Shown here piece by piece: positions 27,301 through 35,056 of a stretch of DNA of 64,000 nt (its first letter is position 1; the number at the start of each line of letters is the position of its first letter). This stretch comes from UBA2365 sp964594045 (lineage in GTDB: Bacteria > Bacteroidota > Bacteroidia > Chitinophagales > Saprospiraceae). The stretch spans positions 50,080-114,079 of the forward strand of contig CAZQKR010000011.1 in assembly GCA_964594045.1 (NCBI GenBank), in the 5' to 3' direction. A program made the position numbers and the translations under genes. The notes beneath the pieces are model-generated. The model saw only the letters and a program-made list of their open reading frames with translations. It did no database searches and was not told the DNA's origin.

Positions 27301-27899
27301 AAGGTAACTGCAACAGGGGGCAATGCATTTCCGGATGGATCAGCAATTGTGAAATGAACTGTTACGGATCTTGTATTGCCGCAATTTGATGAAACAGACA
27401 TATTGAATTGGTCGATGACCTCATTCAAATCCAGGTCAGGAACGATGACCAGTCCGCAATTGTCTGAAGCTGTGATGTTTCCGTTACTGTTGTACCAGGT
27501 CTGGAGCAATGCTGCAATATTCTGAAAAGAACAGCTGACAGTAGTATTGTCAGCCTGTATCAGCGCCGGCGGAATGGTATCTGCGACGACAATTGAGAAA
27601 CTGAAAATATCAGCGTTTCCAACATCATCTACAGCACGATAGCTTATCGTATAGGAGCCAGGCGGCACTGCTTCATTGACCTCATACCCGTCGGAAATGT
27701 TGTAGATATAGAATGAATCGATATTAGCCCCAACATTTGAACTGACCTGGGGTTGATCGGGATGACCCCAGTCCAGGATGGCTTCGCAATTTTCATTGAC
27801 ATATAAAGTATCAGGCCCTTCATAGCTAAAATTGAATACCTGACCAAATGCGAGTAAATGCTGGATAACAAAAAATAAAAATAGGAACGTTTTTCGCAT
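21354..27899 (-). CDS. Giant T9SS-secreted adhesin with gliding-motility-associated C-terminal domain
   Basis: 2181 residues from the ATG at 27899 (signal peptide MRKTFLFLFFVIQHLLAFGQ); the frame runs open to 28022 but has no better start. The first ~1100 residues repeat units with conserved cysteines and phrases such as DTIPPAL, DDEAPVFSDCPADT and FKVSDCAGNEGICIQNILVED, typical of HYR/Ig-like modules. Residues ~1150-1950 are tandem Ig-like/PKD-like modules with the recurring pattern YWxGPxGF...NPV...GxYxLxVxxNGCxS. The C-terminus (FGMNVITPNGDGINDILVFP, IVFNQWGDEVY, DLPVGTYYYMLDL, DFVVIER) is a CHU_C/type B sorting domain. Known SprB-like proteins with this tail are moved along the cell surface by gliding motors or act as adhesins. 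First gene of an operon with porP and ompA. Confidence 0.9.
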   Translation of the reverse strand: MRKTFLFLFFVIQHLLAFGQVFNFSYEGPDTLYVNENCEAILDWGHPDQPQVSSNVGANIDSFYIYNISDGYEVNEAVPPGSYTISYRAVDDVGNADIFSFSIVVADTIPPALIQADNTTVSCSFQNIAALLQTWYNSNGNITASDNCGLVIVPDLDLNEVIDQFNMSVSSNCGNTRSVTVHFTIADPSGNALPPVAVTFETVDLEDPVFVTLPQVLNTSCTEDVDQILENWIDNLGGASATDNCSDTLIWEILWSDNANNNGKDFVGQKPYQLQVNREKCTYVVNLNFIVSDGCGNKKSSFTTVTITDDNDPVFSEYPSDTTVNIHEIPPVPEITAIDPCKGELIVLFEAYSNQHPDPAVPGHYNYSIEQIWSADDGCDHSIMHIRDMEVIDTIAPVFTIPPTITVSCLNLGDTSETGVPTDVSDNSDSPVEIYFEDTVNGSGCAYSVERIWFASDITGNTRSAIQIINVVDDEPPVVNADPQDMIMYCNETEAIGTRFFNWISAKGGADITDACSEVNWFAAEPGSYDLTDQQTYPGLYPGMDFFNTCIGQDSVMYQKEVDFVFYDACGNYIRYTKKFKVLDDEAPVFSDCPADTVLTLATDECQIAYMISGIPATDSCESPVLLQEITQIFPISSQLPGDLVLPVDTTTIQIGPFILSNLDINEILELKLVFNNMDANDPNEYFVIRGEDGSILDTTLIIDEECGDFEMDMKDLIDAQLLQIWLQDGFLTLVLEPKITTSGGAFSINDICTNGSFVEVTLNFDLNISHSLNYSLSVGQSLNIPFGPDQSMEVLLNQGNHPVTFKVSDCAGNEGICIQNILVEDLQAPVMDCPEPIHLVLSGDTCRMEVTLPDMVEYMDNCLPGKQHIYQQPENVADALLQFTFNEESGKFEARDKNFIFNEIPTDVFARNPRVTVFHQAKTDAGSFFEIADEAGNVLGITEPGSCDSVTATIFDLDENLFHQYKNDGSLSFTARAVPANPVFPCDPAVPQTDGDHDGISAIYLAVYFEQIDLAFYTTGATETELTGFTGNQRPLSIPMNGGISTVWYILNDLSGNADTCSFEVIIEDTIPPVAVCKEATGIFIHPSGVVDYELKPEEIDGGSLDNCLIDSMSVNPKIFDCSLAGTTVDVTLYVFDAFNLVDSCQTSVKIETQALQPTYSSGVCANDTLQLFANLPDAPANVYTILWTGPSGFNSDMENPARPDANTSYSGTYKLEVTGVNGCASEGFVEVYVEDLSIPPMSFSKDTLCEGEHVTLTSTTYSGNVTYFWFSGTAPAGQLLDTTDVPSLTLTPPVGTSQYYVIVESTNCISLPSETRDLLVLEQPQASVNDPFIKLCEGDNLALGTNESGTNFQYLWTGPDAYTNTNQNPPVIPDVRLVKQGRYFLVISNGSCRDTASAEVVIDARPTKPFVSADSLYCEGEPIVFVVNNIVDADAYHWYLNDQLYTVKNTNSWVIPAASDQLDGTWKVAAKVGDCFSEFSEPIRIRTELAFPVTATSNSPVCQGDSVLLFAPLITGAQYLWIDPNNNSYTEMNLKIPAVKGTYRLEITTAAGCLLTSSTDVDVINLPLITALSNTAEDCMTSDECIELVPTVFPPDDTYIYQWSGPGGFTSDEPNPVICNPDPSINGTYTLVVLKEMCPSIPVKTIIDINIVPETPVLEGTQSVCEFDTLVLTVQNYEAGGPFTYFWSSPDQSQYQTTRPELKIPGAVLSNSGLYTVSVFNGDCYSEVSQSFSVEVIKKPNQPAIWGEDTYCEGDAIRLFTQYSQQTKYYWEGPDGFMSSLQNPVIFPAVPDQSGVYRLRIEVNGCYSDYSEGLVLQVNPKPQAPQITGNTEPFCIGPDTKPLELCLTNIKPATKYYWYHNQTGKIIKESFDPCVNIDEFGEFADGLNGFYVVAEAKGCLSEPSELIHVYTSIMPLLTADAGEDIFACDDTDLNLSASIQQGGIWSTTVSGVNIATSFNPYTKVTGLSEGYTAFVWSLSYGVCQNYSRDTMSVYIAETPDANDDLYQTEYNTSLSFSPAENDGNHSDATVFFEQTEYPEGTIWQTGNNTFRFTPSVYFIGKMTVPYRLIHNECPEKYSMATITFEVGDITDCFGMNVITPNGDGINDILVFPCLSTPLYPRNRLIVFNQWGDEVYTASPYLNDWQGTYKDKDLPVGTYYYMLDLGNDTQAIRDFVVIER

Positions 27900-28135
27900 G
27901 TTATTATACTTAAACGGTTTGACTCTTGAAGTAATTAAAATTCTTGATCTCATCATACTCAACTTCGATATGTTCACACATTTTCCGGCAAACAAAGGAA
28001 AAGAAGAGCAGAAAAGTTGCACTCAGGATTCAGTTTGCCTGGTTGAAGGCAAATTTTAGCTGCTTTTGCTTGGCACTGCCGGAATATCCTGAAAGTTTCA
28101 GCATTATTGTATTTCGTTTCAGTTAAAAATAAAAA

Positions 28136-29671
28136 CTACAGCTTAATGATGTCATCAAATGCCCTAAACGCTGCATCCAAACGCTGAATAAGCTCTTCTT
28201 TGCCCAAAATCGCCATCATTCTGAAAACATCCGGTCCCTGGGATGATCCACTCATACATACACGTAATAGAGGCAAAATATTACCTGATCCAAACTTGTG
28301 TTCTTCTATGAATCCCTTGATCTCAGCTTCAAATTCTGTAGTTCCGAAATGAGCAGCATTGCGGATCTGCTCAAAAACCCTGATCATGGCATCCCTGTTG
28401 GCTGAATTCCACTTCTTTTCCAGCATTTTCTGCTCATAGGATCCGGGCTTCACAAAAATAAACCTGGATTCTTTGTAGAAGTCAGGCAGCAAGGTAATCC
28501 TGGGTTTGAGCAGTTCGATGATCTCAATTGCCCTGGATTCACTTAAGTCATCCTTTTCGGGAATGACTTCCAGAAAATAAGGCAATAAATCTGATGCATC
28601 TTTGCTCAAAATGTATTGTTGATTGAACCATTTTGCTTTTTCAATATCAAATCTGGCCCCGGATTTTACTATTTTTTCGAGTGAAAACAATTCTGACATT
28701 GATCCCACAGGCATGATCTCCTGGTCATCTCCGGGACTCCATCCGAGCAGTGCAAGAAAATTGAGTGCTGCCTCAGGCAAAAATCCGAATTCACGAAAAC
28801 CGAGATAGGATTCGTTTTCCTCTTCAGCAAACCATTCCAGAGGAAATACCGGGAAACCGAACTGTGCGCCATCCCTTTTGCTCAGTTTGCCTTTTCCGGA
28901 TGGTTTGAGGATCAATGGCAGATGAGCAAACTGCGGGATCTCATGGTCCCATCCAAAGGCCCGATAAAGCAATACGTGGTGTGCCGTGCTGGAAAGCCAT
29001 TCTTCACCGCGGATCACATGCGAGATCTCCATCAGATGGTCATCGATGATATTGGCCAGGTGATAGGTGGGCAATCCATCTGCCTTAAGCATCACTTTAT
29101 CATCCAGTTCTGCGCTATCAAACTGCACTTTTCCTCTGATGATGTCCTCGAAAACAACAGTTTCCCCTTCCGGTACCTTCAGTCTGATCACGTAAGGAAC
29201 ACCTTCTGCAATCATTTGTTTTACTTCGTTTTCCGGTAATGTCAGGCTGTTTTTAAGACCTTTACGGGTTGTCTGATCATATTTAGGAGAATGGATGCCG
29301 CGGGATTCCTGCTCCTGTCGCCATGTTTCCAGCTCTTCAGGAGTGTCAAATGCATAATATGCCTGACCGGCAGCAATGAGTTTTTCGGCAAATTTCCTGT
29401 AAATGTCCTTTCGTTCGCTTTGCTTATAGGGGCCAAAAGGTCCGCCAACTCCGAAACCTTCATCAGGATTGAGTCCCAGCCACTGAAGTGATTGATGAAT
29501 ATATTCTTCTGCTCCGGGCACATACCGTGTCTGATCGGTATCCTCTATCCGAAGGATGAAAGTACCTTTGTGTTTTCGGGCAAAAAGAAAATTATACAAT
29601 GCTGTCCTTACTCCTCCGATGTGCAGTGGCCCCGTAGGACTCGGCGCAAATCTGACTCTGATCGCTGTCAT
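28136..29671 (-). CDS. gltX: Glutamate--tRNA ligase
   Basis: 511 residues, standard length for GluRS. The class I HIGH motif is present as HIGG (17-20) within FAPSPTGPLHIGGVRTALYN, the zinc-free catalytic core has RIEDTDQTRY, and the KMSKS loop is KLSKR (262-266) followed by DGA. The C-terminal helical anticodon-binding domain follows. The enzyme charges tRNA-Glu (and tRNA-Gln where GlnRS is absent; not decidable here) in the cytoplasm. The ATG at 29671 precedes TAIRVRFAPSP, the usual N-terminus. It is upstream of the adhesin operon on the same strand, but the 236-base gap suggests separate transcription. Divergent from the deacetylase gene. Confidence 0.95.
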   Translation of the reverse strand: MTAIRVRFAPSPTGPLHIGGVRTALYNFLFARKHKGTFILRIEDTDQTRYVPGAEEYIHQSLQWLGLNPDEGFGVGGPFGPYKQSERKDIYRKFAEKLIAAGQAYYAFDTPEELETWRQEQESRGIHSPKYDQTTRKGLKNSLTLPENEVKQMIAEGVPYVIRLKVPEGETVVFEDIIRGKVQFDSAELDDKVMLKADGLPTYHLANIIDDHLMEISHVIRGEEWLSSTAHHVLLYRAFGWDHEIPQFAHLPLILKPSGKGKLSKRDGAQFGFPVFPLEWFAEEENESYLGFREFGFLPEAALNFLALLGWSPGDDQEIMPVGSMSELFSLEKIVKSGARFDIEKAKWFNQQYILSKDASDLLPYFLEVIPEKDDLSESRAIEIIELLKPRITLLPDFYKESRFIFVKPGSYEQKMLEKKWNSANRDAMIRVFEQIRNAAHFGTTEFEAEIKGFIEEHKFGSGNILPLLRVCMSGSSQGPDVFRMMAILGKEELIQRLDAAFRAFDDIIKL

Positions 29672-29903
29672 ACATTTAATTTATTTACAATATATAATGA
29701 TTTGCAATTTAATACAACAATTCTTGATGGATTCTGTTGATAGGCTGTTTTTTTTTATCAAAAAAGCGTATATAAACTTAAATTGCTTATCTTTCCGGTA
29801 ATAAAATGAAATTTCAGGTTTTAAAACTCAGGAAAAAGATCCAATTTTGAAATATCGTTCACAGGTCTGTTTGACCGGAGGGGCAAAGTTACATATTACA
29901 AAA

Positions 29904-30518
29904 ATGGTTTATACAAAAACTTGGCATGGAATATTAAAATTCTTTTTTCCGGATATTTGGTGGAGTTTACCCAAAAGAGGACAAAAGCTTGTGTATCTGA
30001 CCTTTGATGATGGTCCTGATCCGGCGATCACTCCGTGGGTGTTGGAGGTTTTAGCAGAAAGTCAGGCTAAAGCAACTTTTTTTTGTCTGGGAAAGCAGGT
30101 AGAAGCGCATCCGGAAATATACAGAAAGATCATTGAGCATGGGCATTCGGTTGGTATTCATGGCTTTGATCACCTGAATGGGTGGGAGACGCCAACTGGC
30201 AGATACCTGGAAAATATTGAGCATTGCCACAGGTTAATTGATTCAAATTTATTTCGTCCACCTTATGGAAAATTATCGTTGACTCAATACCTTCAGATCA
30301 GGAAAAAATACCGGATTGTCATGTGGGATCTGATGCCAGGCGATTTCAGACAACAGGCAGATATCCAAAAAATGTTGGAATTCACCACCAAACATCTGAG
30401 TAACGGCACCATCATCACCCTGCACGACAATCTCAAATCCGAAAACAATCTGAAAGCACTGCTTCCTCCTTTGATGGACTACATTGAACAACAGGGATTC
30501 CGGATGAAAACGCTTTGA
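29904..30518 (+). CDS. Polysaccharide deacetylase (NodB homology domain)
   Basis: 204 residues from the ATG at 29904 (MVYTKTWHGILKFFFPDIWW); a TTG at 29847 would add 19 polar residues. NodB motifs in order: TFDDGPDP (motif 1, catalytic base and metal Asp), SVGIHGFDH (metal-binding His pair spaced HxxxH), RPPYG (motif 3), WDLMPGDF (motif 4) and IITLHDN (motif 5). Such carbohydrate esterase family 4 enzymes remove N-acetyl groups from peptidoglycan, chitin or related polymers, using a divalent metal. No classical signal peptide is seen, but the short hydrophobic LKFFFPDIWW could be a weak anchor. The substrate is not known. It stands alone, divergent from gltX, and precedes the SatD/DUF3307 remnant. 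Confidence 0.88.
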   Translation: MVYTKTWHGILKFFFPDIWWSLPKRGQKLVYLTFDDGPDPAITPWVLEVLAESQAKATFFCLGKQVEAHPEIYRKIIEHGHSVGIHGFDHLNGWETPTGRYLENIEHCHRLIDSNLFRPPYGKLSLTQYLQIRKKYRIVMWDLMPGDFRQQADIQKMLEFTTKHLSNGTIITLHDNLKSENNLKALLPPLMDYIEQQGFRMKTL

Positions 30519-30655
30519 TCTTCCTGATCTGTTTGGCTCCGGATAAAGGAATAAAAACGACTTGCCCTGATACTTTTGAACAATTGGAGTGTGGTCAAAA
30601 CCGGTGATTTAAAAATAGCCTGAAAACTTCAAAATAATAATTATTCTGAGAAGGC
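30519..30655. other. Short spacer after the deacetylase gene
   Basis: AT-rich, with no ORF and no strong terminator hairpin. Together with the remnant and operator region it makes up the 665-base interval between the deacetylase and mannosidase genes. Confidence 0.4.
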
Positions 30656-30892
30656 TTAATTTTCGATCTCAATTAATTTCAGCGCCACCATTCCTGTACC
30701 AATCGCAATTCCAAAACTAAGCAAAGTTCCTGTCAAGATGTACTCTGTAAGTTTTCGATCTTAGGATTCTTTCAGATCTCCAAAGCGGAATACTGATTCA
30801 GCTGCCAAAAGGTTTTTAAGTGGTACCAACCATATTTCCTGGTTTACCAGCTTCCTTAATGCTATCATATCTCCTGTAATTACAGCTATCAT
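30656..30892 (-). pseudogene. Chimeric remnant: SatD N-terminus joined to DUF3307 C-terminus
   Basis: Reading from ATG 30892 gives MIAVITGDMIALRKLVNQ, the N-terminal pattern of SatD-family proteins (MIAVITGDIxxSRK), then EIWLVPLKN, and without a frame break LLAAESVFRFGDLKES, which looks like the C-terminal part of the membrane protein DUF3307. A TAA at 30761-30763 interrupts it, after which the same frame continues DRKLTEYILTGTLLSFGIAI to a stop at 30656. The two families are commonly neighbours in Bacteroidota (knowledge, not shown here). The simplest reading is that an ancestral satD-DUF3307 pair lost its middle by an internal deletion that kept the frame, then gained a nonsense mutation. 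At 79 codons including both stops it cannot encode a working copy of either protein. Confidence 0.65.
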
Positions 30893-30902
30893 AAAATATA
30901 AA

Positions 30903-30950
30903 TATCATTTAAAATAACGATAATCCAAAATATCGTTTAAATAAACGATA
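30903..30950. promoter_or_regulatory. Two tandem 20-bp palindromic operator-like sites
   Basis: TATCGTTTAAATAAACGATA at 30931-30950 has perfect 9-bp arms. TATCATTTAAAATAACGATA at 30903-30922 is a variant with the same TATC-N12-GATA frame. Start-to-start spacing is 28 bases and they end 10 bases before the remnant ATG at 30892. Position and symmetry fit a repressor site for the lost satD-DUF3307 operon; the TATCG/CGATA ends recall sites of small PadR- or GntR-like regulators, which is only a guess. Confidence 0.6.
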
Positions 30951-31183
30951 ATCCAGAATCTACCTAATTGATCTGATATAATTTTCCTTTTTCAAACGCT
31001 TTTTGATCCATGGTAAAATTAATTTCATTGATTTCCTGGCTGGCCCGCCACATTATGATCACCTCATACATTTCTTAGGATAGGTCGCTCAATTTCAGCT
31101 ACCAATATTTATTTTAAACAACTTCTATTCAAAGAAGCCGGGAAAATTCACTTAATTTTAGCACTTATTTAAATCGGGCTCCA

Positions 31184-33781
31184 ATGAAAAAATCAATTTT
31201 TAGGCTATTCCCAATAATTCTCTTTGCCTTTTCCGGCATTTTTATCCCCATTCTTCTGGTCAGCCAGGCTGCCGTGAAAGAAATCTCCATCGATCAAAAC
31301 TGGAAATTCCGCCAGGTAAGCACGGAAACCTGGCATCCGGCAACTGTGCCGGGATGTGTACATACAGATCTGCTGAATAACCGGCTCATCCAGGATCCAT
31401 TTTACCGGACCAACGAAAAGACACTCCAATGGATCGATAAAAAGGACTGGGAATACGAATCAGCATTTGTCATTGATGATGAAATGCTGAAGTTTTCGCA
31501 ACTGGAATTGTATTTCAAGGGGTTGGATACTTATGCGGAAGTCCGGCTGAACGGAACGCTTATCCTTACTGCCGACAATATGTTCAGGGAATGGCTGGCT
31601 GATGTAAAACCGTATTTGAAAAAAGGGGAAAATAAAATTCACATTCTTTTCAGGTCACCCATTCAGATCGGCCTACAAAAACTTGAAGCGCTCGGATTCC
31701 CACTTCCGGCAGTCAATGATCAATCCGAAAACGGAGAATTGGGCGATAAAAAAGTCAGCGTTTTTACCCGTAAGGCAGGATATCATTATGGTTGGGATTG
31801 GGGCCCGCGGTTTGTGACCTCAGGGATATGGAGACCCATCCTGCTCAGAGGCTGGGATGATGCCCGGATAACGCATGTGCAGGTCATTCAGGAACAATTG
31901 ACTGATGAAATGGCCAAAATGAAAGCTATTGCCATGGTCAAAGTTGACGTACCCGGCGAGTATTCCGTTTCGATGGCTATACAAGATGGAAACCCTTCGG
32001 AACCGCAAAAAAAAGTGCTGCTTTCCAAAGGTATACATTCGGTTGAACTGTCATTCACCATCGCACAGCCAAAACGCTGGTGGAGCCACGGGTTGGGGGA
32101 ACCATTTCTGTACCAAATACAAACCAGCCTTGCCAGAGAAAAAATACTTCTCGATCAGTATACAGTTTCAACCGGCCTTCGTACCATCCGCATTGTTCAG
32201 GAACCTGACGACGCAGGGAAAAGTTTTTACGTTGAACTGAACGGCGTTCCTGTGTTTATGAAAGGAGCCAATTATATTCCAGGCGACAATTTTCTTAACC
32301 GCATTACTCCTGAAGAATATCAAAAGATCATTGCGCTTGCCGTGGATGCCAATATGAACATGCTGCGTGTTTGGGGTGGGGGAATATATGAGGATGATTT
32401 TTTCTATGATCTTTGCGACCGCAACGGCATTTTGATATGGCAGGATTTTATGTTTGGTTGCAGCATGTATCCGGGCGATGAAGCATTTTTGGAAAATGTC
32501 CGGCTGGAAGCTGAAGACAATGTACGCAGATTAAGGAATCATCCCTGTATTGCTCTCTGGTGTGGCAACAATGAGATCGATGTGGCCTGGTCACAATTTG
32601 ACGAAAAAGGCGGTTGGGGCTGGAAACAGCAATACAACACAAAACAAAGGGAAGAGATATGGAAAGCATACGACCGGATCTTCCACAAAATTCTGCCTGA
32701 AGTGATCCGTGAAAATGATCCGGATCGTTTTTCCTGGCCTTCATCACCCATGGCAGGAGAGGGAAAGCATGCAGGATACGAAACCCAGTCAGGCGACATT
32801 CATTATTGGGGAGTCTGGCACGGGTTACACAGGTTCGAGGACTTCAGAAAATATGTGGGAAGGTTTATGAGTGAGTATGGTTTCCAGTCATTTCCGGAGT
32901 TTAAATCCGTAAAATCCTATACAGTGCCTTCTGACTGGGACATCGAATCTGAGGTGATGGCAGCACATCAACGCAGTGGGATAGGAAACCTCAGGATAAA
33001 GCAATACATGGATTGGTATTATAAAATCCCGTCGGATTTTGAGTCTTTCCTGTATGTCGGCCAGGTTTTACAGGCTGAAGCCATCAAATCCGCGATTGAA
33101 ACCCACAGAAGGAGAATGCCACATAATATGGGAACACTTTACTGGCAACTCAACGACTGCTGGCCTGTTGCCAGTTGGTCCGGTACGGATTATTACCGAC
33201 GCTGGAAGGCGATGCATTATTTTGTCAGAAATGCGTTCAGCGAGGTACTTGTTTCCCCGGTGATCGAAGGTAAAAACGTTGAAATTCATGTGGTATCTGA
33301 CCGATTGCAGCCCATTGAAGCCGGTATGGAAATGAAATTGATGGATTTTGAGGGAAATGTGCTTAAAGAAGTGTTTAAAAACGTCCGGATTCCTGCTAAT
33401 TCAAGTGGAAAATTCTATTCCGAAGAACTCAATTCATTTTTGAAGGGTAATCCTGCTGATGAAGTTTTTGTTTATGTTAAAGTTTTGGAAAACAGCGGTT
33501 TACTTTCAGAAAATACCTTGTTTTTTGAATCGCCCAAAGACCTCAGGCTTCCAAAGCCAAATGTGGTCCCTGAGCTCAGAGCCACAGTCGGCGGTGTGCT
33601 GATCACTTTGAAAACCGATGTTTTTGCAAAAAATATTTTTCTGGAAACCGAAGGTGAAGCTTTCTTTTCTGACAATTATTTTGATCTTTTGCCGGGTCTG
33701 TCATTGACCATTTTCTGTAAAACGGAAATGCCGCTGGCTGAATTGGAAAAGCAGTTGAAGGTCAGGACTTTGGCGGATTGA
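31184..33781 (+). CDS. Beta-mannosidase, glycoside hydrolase family 2
   Basis: 865 residues with a hydrophobic leader (MKKSIFRLFPIILFAFSGIFI) that should export it. The order is that of GH2: N-terminal sugar-binding domain (WKFRQVSTETWHPATVPGCVHTD, YRTNEK, DWEYES), immunoglobulin-like domain, TIM barrel and C-terminal beta domains. VPGCVHTDLL and GGNNEID-type sequences point to beta-mannosidase rather than beta-galactosidase. The catalytic acid/base is Glu464 in WCGNNEID and the nucleophile Glu564 in FMSEYGFQSFP. TRKAGYHYGWDWGPR is also characteristic. It cleaves terminal beta-mannose from manno-oligosaccharides or N-glycan cores, probably in the periplasm. It lies alone; no mannanase or SusCD pair is nearby. 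The ATG at 31184 is the only sensible start. Confidence 0.92.
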   Translation: MKKSIFRLFPIILFAFSGIFIPILLVSQAAVKEISIDQNWKFRQVSTETWHPATVPGCVHTDLLNNRLIQDPFYRTNEKTLQWIDKKDWEYESAFVIDDEMLKFSQLELYFKGLDTYAEVRLNGTLILTADNMFREWLADVKPYLKKGENKIHILFRSPIQIGLQKLEALGFPLPAVNDQSENGELGDKKVSVFTRKAGYHYGWDWGPRFVTSGIWRPILLRGWDDARITHVQVIQEQLTDEMAKMKAIAMVKVDVPGEYSVSMAIQDGNPSEPQKKVLLSKGIHSVELSFTIAQPKRWWSHGLGEPFLYQIQTSLAREKILLDQYTVSTGLRTIRIVQEPDDAGKSFYVELNGVPVFMKGANYIPGDNFLNRITPEEYQKIIALAVDANMNMLRVWGGGIYEDDFFYDLCDRNGILIWQDFMFGCSMYPGDEAFLENVRLEAEDNVRRLRNHPCIALWCGNNEIDVAWSQFDEKGGWGWKQQYNTKQREEIWKAYDRIFHKILPEVIRENDPDRFSWPSSPMAGEGKHAGYETQSGDIHYWGVWHGLHRFEDFRKYVGRFMSEYGFQSFPEFKSVKSYTVPSDWDIESEVMAAHQRSGIGNLRIKQYMDWYYKIPSDFESFLYVGQVLQAEAIKSAIETHRRRMPHNMGTLYWQLNDCWPVASWSGTDYYRRWKAMHYFVRNAFSEVLVSPVIEGKNVEIHVVSDRLQPIEAGMEMKLMDFEGNVLKEVFKNVRIPANSSGKFYSEELNSFLKGNPADEVFVYVKVLENSGLLSENTLFFESPKDLRLPKPNVVPELRATVGGVLITLKTDVFAKNIFLETEGEAFFSDNYFDLLPGLSLTIFCKTEMPLAELEKQLKVRTLAD

Positions 33782-33812
33782 ATCGTATTGGACTTGCTTA
33801 AACTATTGCAGG

Positions 33813-34127
33813 TCAAAAGCATTCAGTGATATCAAAATAGTATTCTTCCAATTCAGGATGGTCCTCTCCACATGATGAATGAAAGATCAATATCGTTAGT
33901 TTATCAATTATCATCCGGTCATGATGATAAATGAGTTCCTGTAAATTAAGCTTCCAATCAGCATTCCTTGATTTTGCAAGAAGATCGAAAATCGTATATT
34001 CTGTATCGATATGATCATTGATCTCAGTCCTGTGGATAATGACCGGATGTTCAATTGAATGGCCAAATCCCCCTGAAATTGGCAGATCAATGCCAAATTT
34101 ATCGATTAATATCTCCTTCAGTGTCAT
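33813..34127 (-). CDS. Hypothetical protein, 104 aa
   Basis: A 104-residue acidic protein (MTLKEILIDKFGIDLPISGG; ends EEYYFDITECF). No signal peptide, membrane segment or recognised motif. It has a mixed hydrophobic pattern compatible with a small globular fold, and several His, Cys and acidic residues in the second half (IFHSSCGEDHPELEEYYFD) that could bind a metal, which is speculation. The ATG at 34127 is preceded by an A/T-rich leader. Same strand as the HD-domain gene, whose stop lies about 140 bases upstream, and convergent with the mannosidase gene. I do not recognise it. Confidence 0.55.
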   Translation of the reverse strand: MTLKEILIDKFGIDLPISGGFGHSIEHPVIIHRTEINDHIDTEYTIFDLLAKSRNADWKLNLQELIYHHDRMIIDKLTILIFHSSCGEDHPELEEYYFDITECF

Positions 34128-34267
34128 TTTTATATTTTTTGAAATGCACCCATAAAATTATGAAAAAGCAACAGGTTCCTTCAGAACACCTTTTCATCTA
34201 TTCAGGTCATACAAGAAAAATTGCGTTGGAATATTTTTATTGCCAAAATTTGGTACGGTATAAAGGC

Positions 34268-34843
34268 TTATTTTGTGAAAATCTGATCCACAGTTGCTTC
34301 CAGTTCGGTTGAAAGTTTCAATAAGGGATTTCCATACTCCTTCCCCCTTTCCAAAAATACTTCTGCAAGCGACTGATAATACCATTTTTGTTCAGATTTA
34401 CCAGCATTGAATCTTTCCCAGACCATATCACCATTTGATACAATATCTTCCAGTATTGCCCTTGCATTGTCCAGTTTGTCTGCGCAGGATACCAGAAGTT
34501 GACCTGGATCCATGACTGTTTTGATATATTGAATGGTATGTTGCTTTCTCGCCATCCAGTTTTCTTCCGGATGCTCATCATTTTTGATTTTGCCGGGTTC
34601 GGATGCTCCGGCAACGATCACTGCAACGCGACTGCCAAATTTTTCTTCAACTTCATCAAGTTCCACAGACGTATCTTCAACCACATCGTGCAATATTCCG
34701 GCTACGACGATTTCCGGTTCACATTTTTCACTGCAAAGGATCTTCATCACATTCATCAAATGTGAAATGTACGGAATTTTTGTTCCCTTACGGAACTGGC
34801 CTTGGTGGGCGTTCGCAACAAATTTGATCGCTTCAAAAATCAT
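34268..34843 (-). CDS. HD-domain protein, (p)ppGpp hydrolase-like (MESH1/SAH type)
   Basis: 191 residues consisting of one HD-type phosphohydrolase domain. Visible features: AHQGQFRKGTKIPYISHLMNV (first His and the RKGT/PYxxH segment shared with RelA/SpoT hydrolases), GILHDVVEDT (HD pair plus ED) and SCADKLDNARAI (the late Asp, with KxxNxxA). These match the hydrolase half of SpoT and stand-alone small alarmone hydrolases, which cleave (p)ppGpp to GDP/GTP with a metal ion. No synthetase domain is present. The length fits MESH1-like proteins. It may serve to lower alarmone levels independently of a full-length RelA/SpoT elsewhere, but other nucleotide substrates are possible. Single gene; the neighbours are unknown genes. 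Confidence 0.8.
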   Translation of the reverse strand: MIFEAIKFVANAHQGQFRKGTKIPYISHLMNVMKILCSEKCEPEIVVAGILHDVVEDTSVELDEVEEKFGSRVAVIVAGASEPGKIKNDEHPEENWMARKQHTIQYIKTVMDPGQLLVSCADKLDNARAILEDIVSNGDMVWERFNAGKSEQKWYYQSLAEVFLERGKEYGNPLLKLSTELEATVDQIFTK

Positions 34844-35056
34844 AGGTCACAGTTTAATAAATTAATAATGACAATGTTCCAATCGGTTGTTTTATGCGTA
34901 AGAAAAAATTTTTTCCATGTAGAATTGATACACCATTTCATGGCCTTTATAAAGAAAAATACAGCAATGATCGAACTCAAAAAATTTTAGCCTTATCAAC
35001 AATGATTTGGTCAATAATTATTTGAACCATCATTGAAAAGCCTGATTTTGATCTGG

